Shown here piece after piece: positions 1-10,784 of a stretch of DNA of 64,000 nt. Position 1 is the stretch's first letter. Every line of letters starts with the position of its first letter. Origin of the DNA: Otatea glauca (lineage: Eukaryota > Streptophyta > Magnoliopsida > Poales > Poaceae); contig CM070725.1 of the NCBI GenBank assembly GCA_036346275.1, positions 37,014,104 to 37,078,103 on the forward strand, in the 5' to 3' direction. The notes beneath the pieces are model-generated. The model did no database searches and was not told where the DNA came from. It worked only from the letters and a program-made list of their open reading frames with translations. The position numbers and the translations under genes are program-made.

Positions 1-1919
1 ATCTTGAGCCATGTGATGATCAATTCATTATTAAAATAAATTTTCAAAATACATTTGCAAATTCTAATCACATGCTCCAAAATCAAATGCATGAACATCA
101 ATATTTTGCAAAACACATTTGCAAACATAAATCTTACAAGCAAGAGTAATCAAGATCATATCTTTGAACCATTTAATGATCAACACATGATCAAACCAAT
201 TTGCAAAATACATTTGCAAACTCTAGTCACATGCTTCAAAGAATTACACAAATATCAACTTGTTTGCAAAAACGCATTGGCAAAACAAAATCAAACATGA
301 GCTTATCCTATTTGCAAAACACATTTGCAAATCAAAGCTCCATGCAAAGAACACCTCAATAAAATTGCAAGCATGTGCTACAACTATTTGCAAAACACAT
401 TCGCAAATATTTGCTCCATGCAAAAACCAAATTAAGAGAGTGTGAGCTAGAGCAAGTGGGATTGAGCTATCAATACATGATGCGACTCAAGCTATAAGAC
501 TTGACCCCTCTTAATAGTACAGCAATCTATACTGGCAACCCGGTCTCCTATCCAAACACCGAGACCGGTAAAAGACTAGAAACACATTCTTAGCCCTAGC
601 TAGTTATACCTTTGTCTCTCGCAACTACTTAGAGCTTTCATGATGACCGATCAACTTCTCTCCAAGTCGGGATCTTTGTATTGTTCATCATCACATGATG
701 AACTCCCCTTGTCTTAGCTTCGGGATCCTCTCTTGATGCTTATCAACACATGATGACGTCCTTATCCTGTTTATCCATCTAAACCTTAGACTTAACCTAT
801 TTCAAACTCATTGAAAGTGTTAGTCCAAAACATATGGTTGTCTCAATCATCAATGCACTTCATTAACACATAATGGATGCTCCTAAGATCCTTTGATCTT
901 ATCCGTTGATGATTGACCACAACCCAAAGATAATTGATTGAAAGATTAATTGTGTCTTAAGTATACTAATGCAACTAATGCTCCATATACTCAAGAACTT
1001 TTGATTGCCCTAAGATTAACAAAGTGAACCATCAACACATGACTAGTTCTTTGTTGATTGAATGGCAACCTAACACAATTTAAATTGAATTTAAATTGTC
1101 ATGAGTATATATTAACTACATAAGTTTTATATACTCAATTCGATGGAATCTAAAACTAATGATCCAATTTATATTGAGTGATGGAAAGGAATCAATACTC
1201 TTAAGACTATTAATTATAGAATAAACTCTATTAAATATTTGCATACAAATAATTGAACATGAATCAATATGCACATATTCAATTTTTTATTGTTTTGGAG
1301 TTTATCCTATATTGCCATGAGTATACTACAATTACACAAGTTAAATATACTCAAGGGGTTGTTTCAAAGTAATGATCCTTGATATAGAAAGATGAATTAG
1401 ATCAATACTATTAAAACATTAAGGTAAAAGTATGAACTCCCTCTAAATGTGTGCATTCATGTATATATGAAATTGAAAATATTATGCGCATTTTAAGATT
1501 GAGACTACGATGAAGTTCATCCTTTATCTTGAATCCAAGGAATGCATCTAGAAATAATAGAGTTGTATTGGATACATACTTTTGGGATTTATTTTTTCAA
1601 TTAGATGAGATTAATCAAAGATGTACTCAATAAAAGAGTTAGTCTCATATTTATATTTATCAATATGATCATGAATATTATATCCAAGGAATGCAACAAG
1701 ATATAATAATATGAACTCAAATGCATACCTTTAATATTTCCATCCTTTCCATCCAAAAGAAACTAATAAGAGTTAAGCTCAACAAAAGAGTTAGTCTCAT
1801 AAAAGGATTTGTCATTAATTAACAATTGAGACTAATCAATATTATGATTATCAAAAGAGTTATTCTCAATATTAGATTTGTCATTAACACCAACCAAACT
1901 AATGGAGCTTGAACTTTCA
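1..1919 (-). repeat. Partial LTR of the recurrent Sirevirus-like family, minus orientation
   Basis: This stretch aligns by eye, in reverse orientation, with the LTRs at 24714-27905 and 36184-39322 and with the solo LTR at 2581-9062. It ends at 1919 with the complement of the family's LTR start (TGAAAGTTCAAGCTCC). Its other end lies outside the window, so I cannot say whether it is solo or belongs to a full element to the left. No PPT-like complement follows 1919, so the right edge is an outer edge. It carries the family's hairpin motifs, including TTTGCAAA-ACACA-TTTGCAAA around 110-130 and CCGGTCTC/GAGACCGG at 540-568. Confidence 0.85.
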
Positions 1920-2463
1920 CCCCCATGCAGCGAAGGAGGAGGGGAAGGGCAGGTGGAGCGGCACGGAGGGGCACAGGCGACAGAGGGAAGGTGGTGCACG
2001 GAGAGGCTTCGAGTGACGAAGGTGTGTCGGGCGACAAAGGGCCCTCACTGGCTCGCCCCTTAGCCTTCGGGCGATGACGACCGACAGAGGGGGGATCAGG
2101 TGACAAAGGGCACGGCAAGGCCCCTCGAGTGGCCGATTGGCGACGGAGGACGCAGGGTCGGCAGGACTCGGGAGGAGCTGAGGACGATGAGAAGAGGAGA
2201 CTGAGTGAGTACTAAGGACCGACTCCTTCACCTTCGGCCAAGAGAGGAGAAGGTAAAATTTTGTTTTTTAATTTTAATTATTGATTGACTAGTTTATTAG
2301 TAAATATTAAAAACAATAAAATGATACCATATAATTTAAATCATTGGTCGACTAGTAAATTGTAAAAACTATATAATGTCACTGTATAATTTCAATTATT
2401 CATTCATTTGTTCTCTAGTATAGTCTCAACTTATTATAGGTTATGTATTGTAGTTTACAAAAA
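1920..2463. other. Short non-LTR segment upstream of the hAT pseudogene
   Basis: A GC-rich part (about 1920-2250) is followed by an AT-rich part reaching the transposase ATG. The small open frames on both strands are those expected of GC-rich sequence and match nothing I recognise. The segment probably holds the 5' flank or terminal part of the hAT element whose coding sequence starts at 2464, but I could not identify a terminal inverted repeat. Confidence 0.4.
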
Positions 2464-2580
2464 ATGGACAAACGAACTTTGCATTGCTATTTCTCGAACA
2501 ATTCAAGTGCAAGTAATCCTCGAACCAACAAGAGCACAACTCAACCAAAGAAACCTCAGATTGATTTTAATCCAGATGAT
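2464..2580 (+). pseudogene. hAT-type transposase pseudogene, 5' piece (TTF zinc finger / DUF4371 class)
   Basis: The frame opens with MDKRTLHCYFSNNSS, typical of the N-terminus of plant TTF-type zinc-finger hAT transposase-like proteins. It runs into an Asp-rich end at 2580, where an LTR begins. The same frame resumes at 9068, with ATGAT present on both sides of the intervening LTR (2576-2580 and 9063-9067). The gene was therefore cut by insertion of the solo LTR. Family assignment rests mainly on the downstream pieces. It is non-functional because of later stops, frameshifts and further insertions. Confidence 0.75.
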
Positions 2581-4056
2581 TGTAAGATCGAGGATGCCGA
2601 CTAGAGGGGGTGAATAGGCGGCTTTAAAAATTCTTCTCACTAAATATACGCTCTATTGATCTCTACGTCAAAACCTAAACAATAATCAATGCGGAAGCGA
2701 TAAATTAAGGTTTTGACAAATTAAAGCCTAAATCAACTAGGCTCACTAAGTGCACTAGCTAATTATGTCTCTAACAATAAATTACAATCCTAAAGACAAG
2801 CAAGCAATTTAATTTTAGGAATATAAATTGCAACAATATAAATAAGGAATTGCAAGCATACACAAGGAGACACACCGATGTTTTACCGTGGTGTTCGGAG
2901 ACTTGGTGGTCTCCTCTAATCCACGTTAAGGCTAGCCCACACCTCTTTGGACCGGCTCCACGAATTGAGCACTCGCCTCGATTCCACTAGTGGTAGCTCT
3001 TTCCCCCTCCGGGTAGGCGAGCTCCGATCTTCACAATTTTGCCGAGCCTTCTCACAATCTCCTTGAGAAGGTCACCACGCACGACGCCTCCACACGCTGT
3101 CTAGGTGTCGGCAAACACCAAGAGTAACAAGTTAAGCCCTCTAGCTTGATCCTCACCAAGTGCAACTCATGCACAAGGGTGATCACCGAGTGCAACACAT
3201 GCACAAGGCTTCCCTCAAGTGCAACACATGCACAAGAGGCTCTCAATACTCTCCTAAATGCAACACATGCAAATAGGGCTCACTCTTAGCTCAAAAACCA
3301 AATGGAAGAAAGCAACACATGCACACAACTCATACAAACCTTCCCAAATGCTAGCCCCAAGGCTCCTTTTATAGCCTCCCCAAAGAAAATTAACCGTTGG
3401 GGGCCAAAATGGGCAAAAAGTGCAGCAAACCCGGTGCTATCGTCCTACTAGGGCCGGTAGCACCGGCTTCTAGACCAACAGTCACTTTCGTGCTTTAAAA
3501 ACACCAAAAACTAGCCGTTACTCGGAAAATCCGGTGCTACCGGGCTTCGGGCGGTAGCACCGGGCCTTCTTTCTTTTTCACGAGCTAAAAACATGCATTC
3601 TAGACTTTTTACACCCCCCTTTAGGCCGGTATCACTGCTCAGGCTGGTGCTACCGCCCATCTAGGGCCGGTAGCACCGCCTACTAGGGGCGGTGCTACCA
3701 CTGGCCTAAACACTAAAACACTCATAACTTTCTACTCTGAACTCCGATTTAGGTGATTTTTAATTCTATGCGAAGCTTATCACGAGCGCTACAATCTCCA
3801 CCCATTTTAAAGATTTAAGCAACCATAGATATTTTTAAATATCACAAAAATAAAGACTCTAATGTAGTCACTCAAGTGCAAAATCTGATTTTCTCGAAAT
3901 CCCTCACATGGACTTGATCAAGAGCGTGACTATAAGCTAGTAAGAGTCAATAAGATCAAATCTTAAGCCATTTGGTGATCAACTCATGATCAAAACAATT
4001 GGCAAAACACATTTACAAATAAACTGAGAACCCATGAGATCAATCCTCTAGCCATG

Positions 4057-4595
4057 TGTGGAATATAAGAACCCGGGTACCCTCATCACAGGCCCAAGAG
4101 GGAGGCCCAGAAGATACTCCCCGCGTCATGCCTCGCTGCCGTGCGCAAGGGGACATATCCTAAAGGAAGTTGAACTTATATTTAGATATGATAGATACGG
4201 TTGTAATCCGAGTCGTTAATAGGGTAGATAAAGATGTAAACTCTATCCTCAGAATCGACTAGAATCTTGTAATTGATCGAATCTCTTAACCGATCAGACT
4301 CGTAAGCCGCCCCACCCCGCTATATAAGGGAGAGGCGGGCAACAACATAGGGATCCGATCATCCAAGCATAGAGCAATCAAGCCATAGAGTATAGCACAC
4401 CTCATATCGCCCAGAGCATATTGCGCTTTGAGCAATCTTAGATCCAAGAGATCTGCATAATCCTAGCGCACAAGACTAGGGTATTATCTCCTCCGCGAGA
4501 GCCTGAACTTGTCTAAACCCCTTGTCTTGTGTGACCTTCGAGTTTGAGATCTAGCGCCTACCCCATAAATTTATTGCTGACTATAAAAGTCGACA
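4057..4595 (+). repeat. 5' LTR of the LARD-like element
   Basis: It begins TGTGGAATATAAG and ends AAAAGTCGACA, and is repeated at 6649-7190 with scattered differences. It contains TATATAAGG at about 4320, a plausible TATA box for element transcription. Confidence 0.92.
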
Positions 4596-4616
4596 GTTGG
4601 CGCGCCAGGTAGGGGG
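4596..4616 (+). promoter_or_regulatory. Primer-binding site of the LARD-like element
   Basis: Immediately after the LTR end the sequence reads GTTGGCGCGCCAGGTAGGGG, a form of minus-strand primer-binding site common in plant Gypsy-type elements. I did not assign the priming tRNA. Confidence 0.75.
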
Positions 4617-4644
4617 AGCACTATAATCTTTTCCTACAGACTCG

Positions 4645-5196
4645 ATGGCAGCGATCGGCAGAATCGCCACCACCTTCATCTCCGGCCAGGCTTTCCGCTT
4701 CGGGAGCCTGGACTTCGTCGCAGATGCGCGTGGAGAACTTGTTCGCCTAGACTTGAACCAGATCCAATCTGGTAAAGATCAGGCCGACTCATTTCAGGTA
4801 TGTCACTTTGACTTGGTCGGCAAACCAGTCGGCGTGGCTAGGAATTGCTGCGATCTTCGTGGCGTCTTCGTGATGGAAGAGCAGAAGACCGATCTCCAAC
4901 GCCAACAAGAAGAACAGGAAGCTGCGGGGGAAGATCGTCTTCGTAAGGGTAAGGAGGTGCAGGTGCAATCGCTTCGATTTCGTGGCCACAATGTCCGCGA
5001 GGACCTCCTGCAATCCAGGTTGGGAGATCAAGCCGACTTCCACACGCCTATGCAGAACGTTGTCGCCTCCAAGACGCTTCTCGACAAACTGGACCCGATG
5101 ATTGCATCGGATAGCCCGGCGCCCGATCGTGACCCAGATCAAGGCCATGGTGACGACGGCCGCAATTCAAAGAAAATCGGAAAAGCCGGTAGGTGA
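4645..5196 (+). CDS. Hypothetical ORF inside the LARD-like element (183 aa)
   Basis: An ATG 50 bases after the 5' LTR opens a 183-codon frame starting MAAIGRIATTFISGQAFRFG. A middle part rich in Gln, Glu, Arg and Lys (about residues 75-110) may be helical, and the end is Asp-rich. No zinc knuckle, protease or polymerase motif is present. The position right behind the primer-binding site suggests a leader or remnant gag frame of a Gypsy-type element, but I do not recognise a domain. It runs into the tandem array that follows. Confidence 0.4.
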   Translation: MAAIGRIATTFISGQAFRFGSLDFVADARGELVRLDLNQIQSGKDQADSFQVCHFDLVGKPVGVARNCCDLRGVFVMEEQKTDLQRQQEEQEAAGEDRLRKGKEVQVQSLRFRGHNVREDLLQSRLGDQADFHTPMQNVVASKTLLDKLDPMIASDSPAPDRDPDQGHGDDGRNSKKIGKAGR

Positions 5197-5225
5197 AGCG
5201 CTCTCGCGCCCCACGCGACTTTCGG

Positions 5226-5755
5226 CCACGGCCACGAGCCTACGCTGCGCTTCGAAGCGCCACCTTCGCGACGCCACGAGCCTACGCTTGCGCCCCAAGC
5301 GCCACCTTCGCAGACGGCCACGAGCCACGCCGGTGCCCGAGCACCACGCCGCCACGTTCGGCGACGGCCACGAGCCACGCCGCGCCCGAGCGCCACCTTC
5401 GCACGGCCACGAGCCACGCCGGCGCCCGAGCGCCACCTTCGGCATGACCACGAGCCACGCTGCGCCGAGCGCCGCCTACGGCTTATCTACAAGCCTACGC
5501 TGCGCCCCAGCGCCTCGCAAGACGCGCCACGAGCCACGCCCTCGCCCGAAGCGCCACCTTTGGCACGCCACGAGCCACGCCACGCCTCGGCGCCGCCACA
5601 GCTCATCTACAAGCCTACGCTGCGCCCGGCGCCTCTTCGGACGCCACGAGCCACGCGCGCTTCGAGCGCCACCTTCGGCACGGCCACGAGCCACGCCCGC
5701 GCCCCGAGCGCCGCCTACAGCTCATCTACAAGCCTTCGCCTGCGCCACGAGCAAA
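5226..5755 (+). repeat. GC-rich minisatellite inside the LARD-like element
   Basis: About 13 imperfect units of roughly 35-45 bp share the cores GCCACGAGCC and GAGCGCCACCTTCG. A variant unit, ending in CTCATCTACAAGCCTACGC, recurs about three times. The array is open in several frames on both strands, which yields long but low-complexity Arg/Ala/Pro/His-rich translations that I regard as spurious. Confidence 0.85.
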
Positions 5756-6648
5756 GATGGTATGATCGTCGGCAACATATGGAGCATAAAGCAGCTAAGT
5801 CGCTTTTTACTCAATTATGTCATTATAAATAAAATTGTTGACTTTCCTGACTTGCTACTTAGTTGACCCACAACTAAGCAGTAAGTCGGAGGCTACACCT
5901 AATAGTGTGCGCATGCGCACATCTTTTTCTAAGTTATTTTTCTTCTTTTGCTTAATGATTGCAAGTGAATCCAAGTGCGATAACTCCGAGTTGTGAAGCT
6001 CTGACCCCATGAACGGCGAACTTTAGTCACCCAAAACACGTGCCTGGGAAAAAGAGCGATGAGCCGACTCCCAACGCTCGGGTGCTAGACTAGTCGGGCA
6101 GAGTGCTTAAACAAAAAGAGTCAAACCACTCGGATGAATTCAAAATCAATAAGGAAAAAAAGTAAAAAACTCTAAAATTATATATACACCAGTCGGACAT
6201 CACATCCGAGTGAATTGTTTTTACATTGCCTAAGTTATGCATATACATGATTTCAGGGCTACTAAATTTGGATGCGACATGTGTGAGCCAACGCTTCAAC
6301 GATTTACATCAAGAACTTCGCGACGAATGAATTTAAAGGGAGCGGTCTTTGAATTTTGCCTTGAGCGGAAAAACGTTTTGACTTCGATATCGTTTGGGAT
6401 ACAGTATGTCCCAAGATGAGCCGACTGCCACAATTCCAATAATGGGGCTAGGAACCACTCGAAAAGTTTAACGCGTGGAACTCTATTGAGTCCTTCATAA
6501 TCTCTTTGCCTACAACAGGGCACTCGACTGTAAAGGAAAACTAGTCGGGAAGCTGCATCAAGAACTGGAAGCACTCGGCGTGAAGTATGACTCAGTTGGG
6601 CTGCAACCAGGAAGGCGGCAACTCGATCGCAAAGGACTCGGGGGCTAC

Positions 6649-7190
6649 TGTGGAATATAAGAACCCGGGTACCCTCATCACAGGCCCAAGAGGGAGGCCC
6701 AGAAGATACTCCCCGCGTCATGCCTCGCTGCCGTGCGCAAGGGGACATATCCTAAAGGAAGTTGAACTTATATTTAGATATGATAGATTCGGTTGTAATC
6801 CGAGTCGTTAATAGGGTAGATAAAGATGTAAACTCTATCCTGTAACCGATTAGAATCTTGTAACCGATCGGAATCTCTTAACCGATCAGGACTCTGTAAG
6901 CCGCCCCACCCCCGCTATATAAGGGAGAGGGCGGGCAACAACATAAGGATCCGATCATCCAAGCATAGAGCAATCAAGCCATAGAGTATAGCACACCTCA
7001 TATCACCCGAGCATATTGCACTTTGAGCAATCTTAGATCCAAGAGATCTGCATAATCCTAGCACACATGACTAGGGTATTATCTCATCCACGAGAGCCTG
7101 AATCTGTCTAAACCCCTTGTCTTGTGTGACCTTCGAGTTTGAGATCTAGCGCCTACCCCATAAATTTATTGCCGACTACAAAAGTCGACA
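6649..7190 (+). repeat. 3' LTR of the LARD-like element
   Basis: A direct repeat of 4057-4595, 542 bp long. The purine-rich stretch just upstream (about 6631-6648, ending ACTCGGGGGCTAC) acts as the polypurine tract. It is followed by the second CCATG target copy. Confidence 0.92.
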
Positions 7191-9067
7191 CCATGTAAGG
7201 ATCAACACATGATCCCGACACTTTGCAAAACACATTTGTAAATACCAACATATGCTCTAGGATCAAAACCATAACCTCTAGATTATTTGCAAAACACATT
7301 TGCAAATAGAAAAATCATAAACTTTACTTAGGCTTGTGATGATCAACACATGATCAAATCACAAGCTAAAACACCGATGCATGAGCTCTCACCTTTTGCA
7401 ACACATGCAAAACTTAGCTCCATACAAAAACCATATAAACCAAATTACATGAGCTATCTCCTTTTGCAACACATGCAAATACATAGCTCCATGCAAAAAC
7501 CAAATCGATTAAGATTCAATAAGAAGTGAGCATGAGCTCTCTTATTTGCAACGCATGCAAATACTTAGCTCATACAAGAACCAAATAGAGAGTGAGCTAG
7601 AGTGAACCGGATTGAGTTCATCAACACATGATGAAGCTCAAGCTAAAATACTTAACCCCTCTTAATAGTATGGCACCTAACTAGCAACCCGGTCTCCCAT
7701 CCAAACACCGAGATTGGTAAAAGACTAGGAACACATCCTTATCCCTAGCTAGATATACCTTTGCCTCTAGCACATCCACTTGGAGCTTTTATGATTTCTA
7801 TCTTCTCTCCAAGTCGGGATCTTCGTCTTGTTCATCAACACATGATGAACTCCCCTTGTCTTAGCTTCGGGATCCTCTCTTGATGCTTATCAACACATGA
7901 TGATGTCCTTGTCCCGTTCATCCATCTCAACCTTGCACTTAACCTATTTCAAACTTATTGAAAGTGTTAGTCCAAAACACATGGTTGTCTCAATCATCAT
8001 TGGACTCCATTAACACATAATGGATGCTCCCATGATCCTTTGATCTTTTCCTTTGATGATTGACCACAACCCAAAGACAAATTACAACCCAAAGACAAAT
8101 GATTGAAAGATTAATTGTGTCTTGAGTATACTAATGCAACTAATGCTTCATATACTCAAGAACTTTCGATTGCCCTAGGATCAACAAAGTGAACCATCAA
8201 CACATGACTAGTTCTTTGTTGATTGAATGGCAATTAAATACAATTTAAATTGTATTTAAATTGTCATGAGTATATATTAACTACACAAGTTTCATATACT
8301 CAATTCGATGGAATCTAAAAGTAATGATCCAATTTATATGGAGTGGTGGAAAGGGTCAATACTCTTAAGACCATTAATTATAGACTAAACTCCGTTAGAT
8401 ATGTGCATGCAAATAATTGAACTTGAATGAATATGCACATATTCAATTTTTGATTGTTTTGGAGTTTATCCTATATTGCCATGAGTATACTACAACTACA
8501 CAAGTTAAATATACTCAAATGGTTGTTTCAAAGTAATGATCCTTAATATAGAAACATGGATTAGATCAATACTATTGAAACTCCCCATAAATGTGTGCAT
8601 TCATGTATATATGGAGTTGGAAACAAAATGCACATATTAAGGTTAAAACGATGGTGGAGTTCACCATTTGTCTTGAATCCAAGGAATGTATCTAGAAATA
8701 ATTTGCATTTGATACATACCTTTTGGATTTCCATTTTTCTTTTTAATGAGACTATTAAAAAATATACTCAATAAACACGTTAGTCTCACATTTAGATTTA
8801 TCAATAAAATCATAACATATTTGACATCAAAGAATGCAACAAAATATGATAATATGAACTCGAATGCATACCTTTGATATTTTCATCTTTTCATCTAAAC
8901 GAGACTAATGAGAGTTAAGCTCAACAAAAGAGTTAGTCTTATAAAAGATTTGTCATTACTTAACAATTAAGACTAATCAATATTATGATTATCAAAAGAG
9001 TTAGTCTCAATATTAGATTTATCATTAACACTAAAACCAACTTAACGGAGCTTGAACTTTCAATGAT

Positions 9068-10784
9068 ATCATCGTCGATCCAACATGTCATGTACCAATT
9101 GAAGATTATACTAATGAAATTAGAGATCAAGTGAGAGGCATATTTGTTGAAGGGCTCAACTCAACCATTCAGCTAAGTTTTTTCAAAGAAAAAATGGATT
9201 GTTCAAGATCTTTTCAAGAATCATGGTTCAAAGAATTGTATTGGTTGGAATATAGTGTGTCAAATGATGCCGTCTTTTGCTTCTATTGCTTTCTTTTCAA
9301 GAGTCCAGCACATCCCAAACATTTTAGCAATGATGCATTCACAAAAGATGGGTTTATTAATTGAAGAAAAGCTAAGAGAAGTTTGAATGATCATGTTGGT
9401 GGACCTAATAGTACTCACAACTTTCATAGACAAGCATGTGAGGATTTCAATAATCAAAGATTAAGTGTCACATAAATTAGATGCTCGTTGTAAGATGGAT
9501 GAAATTGCATACAAAATTCGTCTACCTACTTCTCTAGATTACGCAAGATTTCTCCTAATGCAAAGTGAAGCTTTCATGGACATGATGAATTTGCTACTTC
9601 CATCAACAAGGGCAATTTTAGGGAGTTTGTGGAGTGGTAAGAAGGAAGAAGTGGAGAAGACATTTGATGTAGCTCCCAGACATTGTACTATGACTTCTAC
9701 ATGGATTCAAAAGGACCTTGGGAAGCTTGTGCGGAAGAAGTCACTAAGGTGATTATGGGTGAGATTGGAGATAGAAATTTTTCAGTGCTTATTGATGCAT
9801 CCAGAGATGTATCAATAAATGAGCAAATGGTTGTGAGTGTGAGGTTAGTACTTGGTTTTATATTTTTAGTGATACTATTTATGCATTATGTTATTGTTCT
9901 TACTTATATATCGTGTGACATACAAATTGGTTAACAACCAAGGGAACTTCATGGAAAGGTTTCTTAAACTTATCCATGTTAAATAGTGTACTTCTGATGC
10001 ACTGAAGGATGCATTGCTTGACGTGCATGCGGGATATGATTTACCTCTTTTTAGACTTCGCGAGAAGGGGTATGATAGAGCTTCAAATATGAGAGGAGAA
10101 TTTAATGGCTTGCAAAGATAGATTCAAGATGAAAATCCACATGCGTTCTATGTCCATTGCTTCACCCATCAGTTGCAATTAGTGGTTATCACTATGTCAA
10201 GTAGTATAAAAGCTATTGCTAATTTCTTCAATTATATTCCCTTGATAGTTAACACTATTAGTTCATCTTGCAAGTGGATGTATGCTTTGATTGAAAAGCA
10301 CCGTGAAGTCTTATTGGAGAAGGTGGAGAATGGCTTGGTTCTAACTGGAATGGGGTTGCATCATGAAACTAGGCTAGCTAGACCTGGACATACTAGATGG
10401 GGCTCACATCACAAAACTTTGCTCCATCCGTATCAAATGTGGGAGGCAACAAAGGAGGTGCTAAAAATTGTAAGTGATGATAGTCTTCAGCCGTCTAATT
10501 TTGGTAGAGCGCATGATTTGATAATAAAAATAGAAAGTTTTGAATTTGTCTTCATCTTGCATTTGATGTTGGACTTGTTGGGCATTACAAATGAGTTATC
10601 ATATGAATTCAAAAGAAAGGATCGAGACATTGTTCACGCCATGGATTTGATTATGGATGTAAAAGAGAACTTGCAGAACATGAGGAATAATGGGTGGGAG
10701 ACATTGTTCGAACAAGCAAAAAGCTTTTGTGATGTAAATGGCATCACTATTTCAGATATGGATGAAGGCACCCCAATTATAAGT
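9068..10784 (+). pseudogene. hAT-type transposase pseudogene, middle piece
   Basis: It continues the reading frame broken at 2580. Recognisable motifs in order are: the zinc-finger region (SFQESWFKELYWLEYSV; CFYCFLF); the DUF4371 core with NFSVLIDASRDVSINEQM near 9777; a DRASNMRGEFNGL block near 10078; HCFTHQLQLVV near 10157; and the RPGHTRWGSH block near 10380. These are hallmarks of TTF-type hAT transposase-like proteins. It has in-frame stops (near 9361, 9987 and 10119), at least one frameshift around 9575-9720, and a probable retained intron around 9850-9930. At 10784 it is cut by a Gypsy-like LTR; the C-terminal piece lies at 40397. Confidence 0.85.

Larger units (their letters stand above)
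4057..7190 (+). mobile_element. Non-autonomous LTR retrotransposon (LARD-like, 3.1 kb)
   Basis: Two direct LTRs (4057-4595 and 6649-7190) start TGTGGAATATAAGAACCC and end GTCGACA. They are flanked by CCATG at 4052-4056 and 7191-7195. The uninterrupted homologous site is visible in the LTR at about 26335-26350, which independently confirms the insertion. The interior is about 2 kb with no pol domain: an unassigned ORF, a GC-rich tandem array and non-coding sequence. It resembles large retrotransposon derivatives related to Gypsy elements, but the family name is inference. The LTRs differ at roughly 25 positions by eye, so it is older than the two gag-only elements in the window. Confidence 0.93.
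2581..9062 (-). repeat. Solo LTR (Sirevirus-like family), minus orientation, interrupted by a smaller element
   Basis: On the plus strand it begins TGTAAGATCGAGGATGCC and ends GAGCTTGAACTTTCA, the complements of the LTR end and start of the element at 24714-39322. It is bounded by a perfect 5-bp duplication, ATGAT (2576-2580 and 9063-9067). No primer-binding site or polypurine tract adjoins either end, so it is a solo LTR left by LTR-LTR recombination. After removing the 3.1-kb insertion at 4057-7190 it is about 3.3 kb, matching the intact family LTRs. It sits in the coding sequence of the hAT pseudogene. It carries many ACACA-loop inverted repeats and GGTGCTACCG-type GC hairpins (about 3427-3720). 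Confidence 0.93.

Noticed and set aside
5102..5866. A 254-codon open frame through the LARD tandem array.
   Set aside because: The array is open in other frames and on the opposite strand too; the translation is low-complexity and has no domain.
1..9062. The two minus-strand LTR copies (1-1919 and 2581-9062) as the two LTRs of one element.
   Set aside because: No internal domain, primer site or polypurine tract lies between them, and the second has its own target duplication inside a transposase gene.
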